Shown piece by piece: positions 60,763-64,000 of a stretch of DNA of 64,000 bases. The notes below the pieces were generated by a model that was not told where the DNA came from, did not search any database, and worked only from the letters and a program-made list of their open reading frames with translations. The translations under genes were made by a program, and so were the position numbers. The stretch is from positions 111,706-175,705 of the forward strand of contig NZ_JADOVI010000009.1 of assembly GCF_015752155.1 (NCBI RefSeq), written 5' to 3'. The stretch's first letter is position 1. Every line of letters starts with the position of its first letter. The DNA comes from Cryobacterium sp. MP_M3. Its GTDB lineage: Bacteria > Actinomycetota > Actinomycetes > Actinomycetales > Microbacteriaceae.

Positions 60763-61340
60763 CTCTCACGCGACCAGACCGCTTCGACTACGCCTACCTC
60801 GGCGACGTCTCCACCCTGGTGCGGCACCCGCACGACCACGGCATCTGGCTCGGCGCGGCCGGGGCGCTCGACGCCCCGCCCGACGAGGTCGACGCGGTGG
60901 TCTCGCTCTGCCGGGTCGGCACCCGGCAGGTGCCGGCGCGCATCCGTCACCACCTGCAGGTGCGCCTGATCGACAAGGACGACCCCGCGGAGAACCCGAA
61001 CCTCGACGTCGTGCTCGTCGACACCGTGAACGCGATCGCCGCACTGCGGGCCGAGGGACACACGGTGCTGCTGCACTGCGCGCAGGCGCAGAGCCGCACC
61101 CCGTCGGTCGCGGCGCTCTATGCGGCCCTGCACCGGGGCGTGCCGATCAGGCGGGCGCTCGCCGAGGTTTTGTCAGCGCTGCCCGCGGCGGCGCCGAGAC
61201 GGTTCCTTCGCGAGGCCCTCGTGCGGCTGAGCCCGACCGGTGGTCGAGCTTGTCGAGACCCCGGCACCGGTTTCGACAAGACCAACCACCGACGGATGCC
61301 GCCCCACCTGACAACGACCAACGAGGAGACACCAGCATGA
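60759..61340 (+). CDS. Dual-specificity-type phosphatase, stand-alone paralogue of the ARH-fused domain
   Basis: A 193-residue phosphatase nearly identical in layout to the C-terminal domain of the 52528 fusion: DRFDYAYLGDVSTLVRHPHD, VVSLCRVGTRQVPARI, VDTVNAIAALRAEGHTVLLH and the P-loop HCAQAQSRTPSVA (C107, R113 of Cys-X5-Arg). In related families such domains dephosphorylate proteins or process ADP-ribose 1''-phosphate; substrate not known. Overlaps ARPP-1 and the next gene by 4 nt each. The last 45 residues are read from a dispersed GGTGGTCGAGC repeat and are probably not conserved. Confidence 0.87.
   Translation: MTLTRPDRFDYAYLGDVSTLVRHPHDHGIWLGAAGALDAPPDEVDAVVSLCRVGTRQVPARIRHHLQVRLIDKDDPAENPNLDVVLVDTVNAIAALRAEGHTVLLHCAQAQSRTPSVAALYAALHRGVPIRRALAEVLSALPAAAPRRFLREALVRLSPTGGRACRDPGTGFDKTNHRRMPPHLTTTNEETPA
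61240..61290. repeat. GGTGGTCGAGCTTGTCGAGACC element in the phosphatase 3' end
   Basis: Copy of the element at 57975 followed by an inverted partial copy (GGTTTCGACAAGACCAACCACC-like). It encodes the non-conserved tail of the phosphatase. Confidence 0.65.
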
Positions 61341-62122
61341 GCGACGCAGTATCGAACGACTCCGGCAACAACTTCGTTACCAACGACGACGACGGTGAAG
61401 GCGGGGGAGACGGCTTCGAGGAGTACAACCCGCCCGCCGACCGCTTCCTCACCGCGCAACTGTGGTGGATCGCGAGCGAACTGGTGCGGCGGCATCCACA
61501 CCTGCGCATCTCGGGCCACGAGGTCCCCGGCGACGGCCGCCTGGTGATCGTGCATGACGAGCAGGACGGAATGAGCATCCAGTGGGACCTTGTTGGCGGC
61601 TGCAAGTTCCTGGTCAAGGGGATTGTGACCCGCATCAGCTGGATCGAGATGATGGCGGCCATCAGTCCGCACGAGACCGTCAAGCGGATCGAAGTGGCGG
61701 CCGGTCTGGGCATCCCCAAGGCCACGCCGGTCACGACGCCGCATTCGCTGACCTACCGGGTGATGGCCAGTGCGCTCGCCACCGCCGTCGACGACCGGCA
61801 CGAGTGGTACGCGGTTCCGGCCCAGATGATGCCGACTGATGACCCCGACTGCCCGTACTTCCGTCCCTTTCCGACCGCGGTCGAGGCGCGCGATGAGTAC
61901 GCCCGGGCGGCGGTCGAGCAGCTCGAGGCGACCGGGCGCGGCATCCACTTCTTCCAGCCGTTCTGGGCGCTGCTGCGCAACCTCGAGCCGATCGCCATCT
62001 TCGATGCGGCCGGCGTGATCCACACAGTGATGGGCGCCACCGAGCTGATGCCTTTCTACGAGTACATCGACCGCAAGCTTGCCCTCACCACGGCCCGCGT
62101 TCTGGGCCCGTACCTGCCCTAA
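61337..62122 (+). CDS. Conserved hypothetical protein, third gene of the ARPP-1 operon (paralogue of 35177)
   Basis: A 261-residue soluble protein with an acidic N-terminus (NDDDGEGGGDGFEEYN) and the same conserved domain as the 35177 protein: NPPADRFLTAQLWWIASELV, ISWIEMMAAISPHETVKRIE and IHFFQPFWALLRNLEPIAIF DAAGVIHTV. Start ATG overlaps the phosphatase stop; GAGGAGA about 9 nt upstream. Coupled translation with ARPP-1 and the phosphatase argues that this family works in the same ADP-ribose-linked pathway. No catalytic motif recognised. Confidence 0.82.
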   Translation: MSDAVSNDSGNNFVTNDDDGEGGGDGFEEYNPPADRFLTAQLWWIASELVRRHPHLRISGHEVPGDGRLVIVHDEQDGMSIQWDLVGGCKFLVKGIVTRISWIEMMAAISPHETVKRIEVAAGLGIPKATPVTTPHSLTYRVMASALATAVDDRHEWYAVPAQMMPTDDPDCPYFRPFPTAVEARDEYARAAVEQLEATGRGIHFFQPFWALLRNLEPIAIFDAAGVIHTVMGATELMPFYEYIDRKLALTTARVLGPYLP

Positions 62123-62132
62123 GGAGCACCAG

Positions 62133-63122
62133 ATGACTGACAAAACGTTGCCGCCAGCCAAGAAGATCCTGTACATCGACCTGGACAACACGCTGGTCGA
62201 CTTCCCGAGCGGGATCAAGCGTCTGAAAAGGGGTGCGAGGAAGAGGTTCAGGGGGCACTACGACGACGCACCGGGCATTTTTTCCCTGATGGATCCGCTA
62301 CCCGGCGCCCTCGAGGCCTACCGCGAGCTCTCCGAGCATTTCGATACGTACATTCTTTCCACGGCGCCCTGGAACAACGCGTCCGCCTGGCACGACAAGG
62401 TGCTGTGGGTGCAGAAGCACCTGGGCCTCACGAGCGAATCCGTCGCGTACAAGCGGTTGATCCTCTCGCACCATAAGAACCTCAACCGCGGTGACTTCTT
62501 GGTCGACGACCGCGCGGCAAACGGCGCCGGCGAATTCGAGGGGGAGTGGCTGCAGTTCGGCCCGGGTGCGGCGTTCCCAACCTGGGCTTCGGTCACCGCT
62601 CACCTTCTGTCCAGGATTGAACATCCGATGCTGGATGCCGCAATCAACCTCGCGCGCTCGGCTCACGCCGGCCAGCGCGACAAGCTCGGTGTCGCGTACA
62701 TCTGCCACCCTCTGGCTGTGATGAATCGCGTCACCACGGACGACGAGAAGATCGTCGCTGTTCTCCACTACGTGGTGGAAGACACCGCGGTGACGCTCGA
62801 ATACCTCAGCGCACTGGGCTTCAAGCCGCACGTCGTGGAGGCGGTGGATGCCATCACCAAGCGCCCGGGGGAGCAGCTCGCAGACTCGATGGCGCGAGTG
62901 CGTGCCAACCTGCTCGCGCTGAGGGTGAAGAAAGCGGACGTCTCGCACAACGCTGACCCAAAACGACAGGCGAATCTGTCTGACGAATCGCGCGTGCGAC
63001 TCACCGCGAAGTACGAGACGTCGGCACTGCTCTTGGGAACGACGCTGGAAGATATTCTTCAGCAGTTCGGGGCGCCGCGTTCCGCTGAGCGCGCGGTAGT
63101 AATACACGGCGCCCGACAATGA
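62133..63122 (+). CDS. 5'-deoxyribonucleotidase (HAD) fused to a degenerate SpoT-like HD domain
   Basis: A 329-residue fusion. Residues 1-165 are an NT5C-type HAD nucleotidase: DxD in ILYIDLDNTLVDF (D16, D18), TYILSTAPW (motif II Thr/Ser) and GDFLVDDRAANGAGEFEG (motif IV). Residues about 170-310 are SpoT/MESH1-like: AHAGQRDKLGVAYICHPLAV and KKADVSHNAD, but the HD signature reads LHYVVEDT (H212-Y213), so the metal-binding Asp is replaced by Tyr. AAGGAG 7 nt before ATG 62133. It follows the ARPP operon by 10 nt and may be its fourth gene. Role in nucleotide or alarmone turnover is inferred. Confidence 0.85.
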   Translation: MTDKTLPPAKKILYIDLDNTLVDFPSGIKRLKRGARKRFRGHYDDAPGIFSLMDPLPGALEAYRELSEHFDTYILSTAPWNNASAWHDKVLWVQKHLGLTSESVAYKRLILSHHKNLNRGDFLVDDRAANGAGEFEGEWLQFGPGAAFPTWASVTAHLLSRIEHPMLDAAINLARSAHAGQRDKLGVAYICHPLAVMNRVTTDDEKIVAVLHYVVEDTAVTLEYLSALGFKPHVVEAVDAITKRPGEQLADSMARVRANLLALRVKKADVSHNADPKRQANLSDESRVRLTAKYETSALLLGTTLEDILQQFGAPRSAERAVVIHGARQ

Positions 63123-63198
63123 GTTCTCACTTCCTCCTGGAGCGACAGCGCTCATAGCCGGTCGTAGAGATGTATCGCGAGGACCTAGTTTGGAAATC

Positions 63199-63750
63199 AT
63201 GAATCCGGACGACGAGCTCCAACCATCGATTGTCAGCTCGCATGAACTTCTACGGCAATATGCGGGCATTCTCGGGGAGCTTCGCGCCCGTGGGGTCATT
63301 CGTACTCTCAATGCCCCTGCAGGTGATTTAGCGGAGACTCTCACTGCCCGTGCCTACAGGGGGGAATTGGCGCCAAACAGCGAGAAGAGCTGGGATGTGA
63401 GGGCCGCTGACGGGCGTCTTCTGCAGGTCAAGTCACGGGTCATAGCGGCGAGTGCGCTGACCAAACCCGTTCAGTTCTCCGTCTTCCGATCATGGGACTT
63501 CGACGCTGCAGTGTTCCTCGTGCTTGCGGCGGAATCCTATGACGTCCTAGGTGCATTCGAAGTGACTTCAAGCGTCGTGAATGCGCGGGCCAGCACGGTC
63601 GCCTGGGTCGGCGGCGAGAGAATCACGCTATCGCTCGCGGGTCTCGCTGCCCTACCTGACTGCATCGAGGTGACCACCAAGCTCCAGGCGGCTCTCGAGT
63701 TGTTGGACTTGCCAGCTGAGAACACACTGTCTGCTGCACCGGAAGGCTGA
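63199..63750 (+). CDS. PD-(D/E)xK-like protein (DUF6998-type)
   Basis: A 183-residue protein. The core APAGDLAETLTARAYRGELA followed by NSEKSWDVRAADGRLLQVKS R has the acidic-turn-QVKxR pattern of restriction-endonuclease-like folds and matches DUF6998-type proteins. The rest is a beta-rich C-terminal half (FSVFRSWDFDAAVFLVL). I use ATG 63199; an upstream TTG at 63190 would add three residues. TAGTTT near 63186 may be a -10. Base composition is less GC-rich than upstream genes. Nuclease activity is only inferred from the fold motif. Confidence 0.72.
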   Translation: MNPDDELQPSIVSSHELLRQYAGILGELRARGVIRTLNAPAGDLAETLTARAYRGELAPNSEKSWDVRAADGRLLQVKSRVIAASALTKPVQFSVFRSWDFDAAVFLVLAAESYDVLGAFEVTSSVVNARASTVAWVGGERITLSLAGLAALPDCIEVTTKLQAALELLDLPAENTLSAAPEG

Positions 63751-63880
63751 ACCGCGGGGCGGCTCCACACACGGAGCGAATTCCGGCGCCCGCCTCTGAT
63801 TCGCGAATCGCGACCTCGAGAACACGCGCGTCAACTTGCTGAACGGCGTTCGGGAGTCGACTAGCTGTCCGCCGTGAGTC

Positions 63881-64000
63881 CTAGGTCCTGGAAGGCCTGT
63901 GCGATTGTTGTACGTCTCCCGGGGTGACGACGTGGGCGTCTTCCTCAGTGACGATGGGTTTTAGCGCGCCTGGATTTGGCGCCTGGTGGTCGGCGGCGTC
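63881..64000 (-). pseudogene. Partial ORF at the right edge, apparently frameshifted
   Basis: Entering from the right edge, a minus-strand frame reads HQAPNPGALKPIVTEEDAHV then VTPGDV before drifting into QQSHRPSRT and a stop at 63881. In a neighbouring frame a natural-looking ending (TTIAQAFQDLGLTADS) runs to a stop at 63861. Joining the two gives a plausible C-terminus, so a small indel or sequencing error near 63915 is likely. Family not recognised. The 63751-63860 interval shows nothing else. Confidence 0.35.

Overview
The window is very GC-rich actinobacterial DNA with dense, translationally coupled operons and frequent 'ggatgcc/gcatccgt' codon runs typical of Microbacteriaceae. A DUF3494 ice-binding protein at 18.9-19.7 kb suggests a cold-adapted member such as Cryobacterium; this placement is an inference from gene content, not a match to a known genome. 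No rRNA, tRNA, intact insertion sequence or CRISPR array was found.

0-10 kb: a partial MarR-like regulator, two SDR-type oxidoreductases, a PepSY protein, an F420/PPOX protein, two of three tail-anchored NERD-domain paralogues, a phosphoesterase (with a 27-codon remnant of a second copy), a large protein with an S1-like segment, a GNAT acetyltransferase and an HD-domain hydrolase.

10-19 kb: the clearest system. A c-di-GMP-I (GEMM) riboswitch lies in a long leader in front of seven overlapping genes: transducer, CheW, CheA-REC, CheB, CheR-TPR, CheW and REC-GGDEF. This is the gene content of the Pseudomonas Wsp surface-sensing pathway, whose output is c-di-GMP. A c-di-GMP-responsive leader on a c-di-GMP-producing pathway predicts autogenous feedback. 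The ice-binding protein gene converges on the operon. A second diguanylate cyclase (TPR-GGDEF) lies at 37.1 kb.

20-31 kb: a membrane protein, two very large adjacent proteins of unknown function (the second with a glycine-zipper segment and a sphingomyelinase-like endonuclease/exonuclease/phosphatase domain), ppsA, and a junk-like interval with tandem repeats and an IS30-type remnant.

31-36 kb: an apparent hydroquinone operon (ring-cleaving dioxygenase, carboxylesterase, maleylacetate reductase with a pentapeptide expansion). 39-45.5 kb: an N-acetylglucosamine regulon with HPr, EIIA and EIIB on the minus strand, divergent from a GntR regulator, EIIC, nagB and nagA. 46-52 kb: OsmC, a NYN-domain protein, LysE/LysG, an NrtR-like Nudix regulator and a frameshifted secreted HNH protein, separated by long palindromic repeats.

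52-63 kb: two accessory systems. One has an ADP-ribosylglycohydrolase fused to a phosphatase, and nearby an ARPP-1 / phosphatase / conserved-hypothetical operon behind a nested palindrome. The other has an M43 metalloprotease ending in many Lys/Asp-rich KDxPKD repeats, followed by an MvdC/MvdD-type ATP-grasp ligase, the layout expected of a graspetide-like peptide-modification locus. The right end carries a 5'-nucleotidase/HD fusion and a PD-(D/E)xK-like protein in apparently less GC-rich DNA.

Two window-wide themes stand out: (i) at least five sequence-unrelated families of ~50-90 nt near-perfect palindromes between genes; (ii) recurring 15-bp in-frame tandem repeats that insert pentapeptide runs into otherwise conserved proteins.
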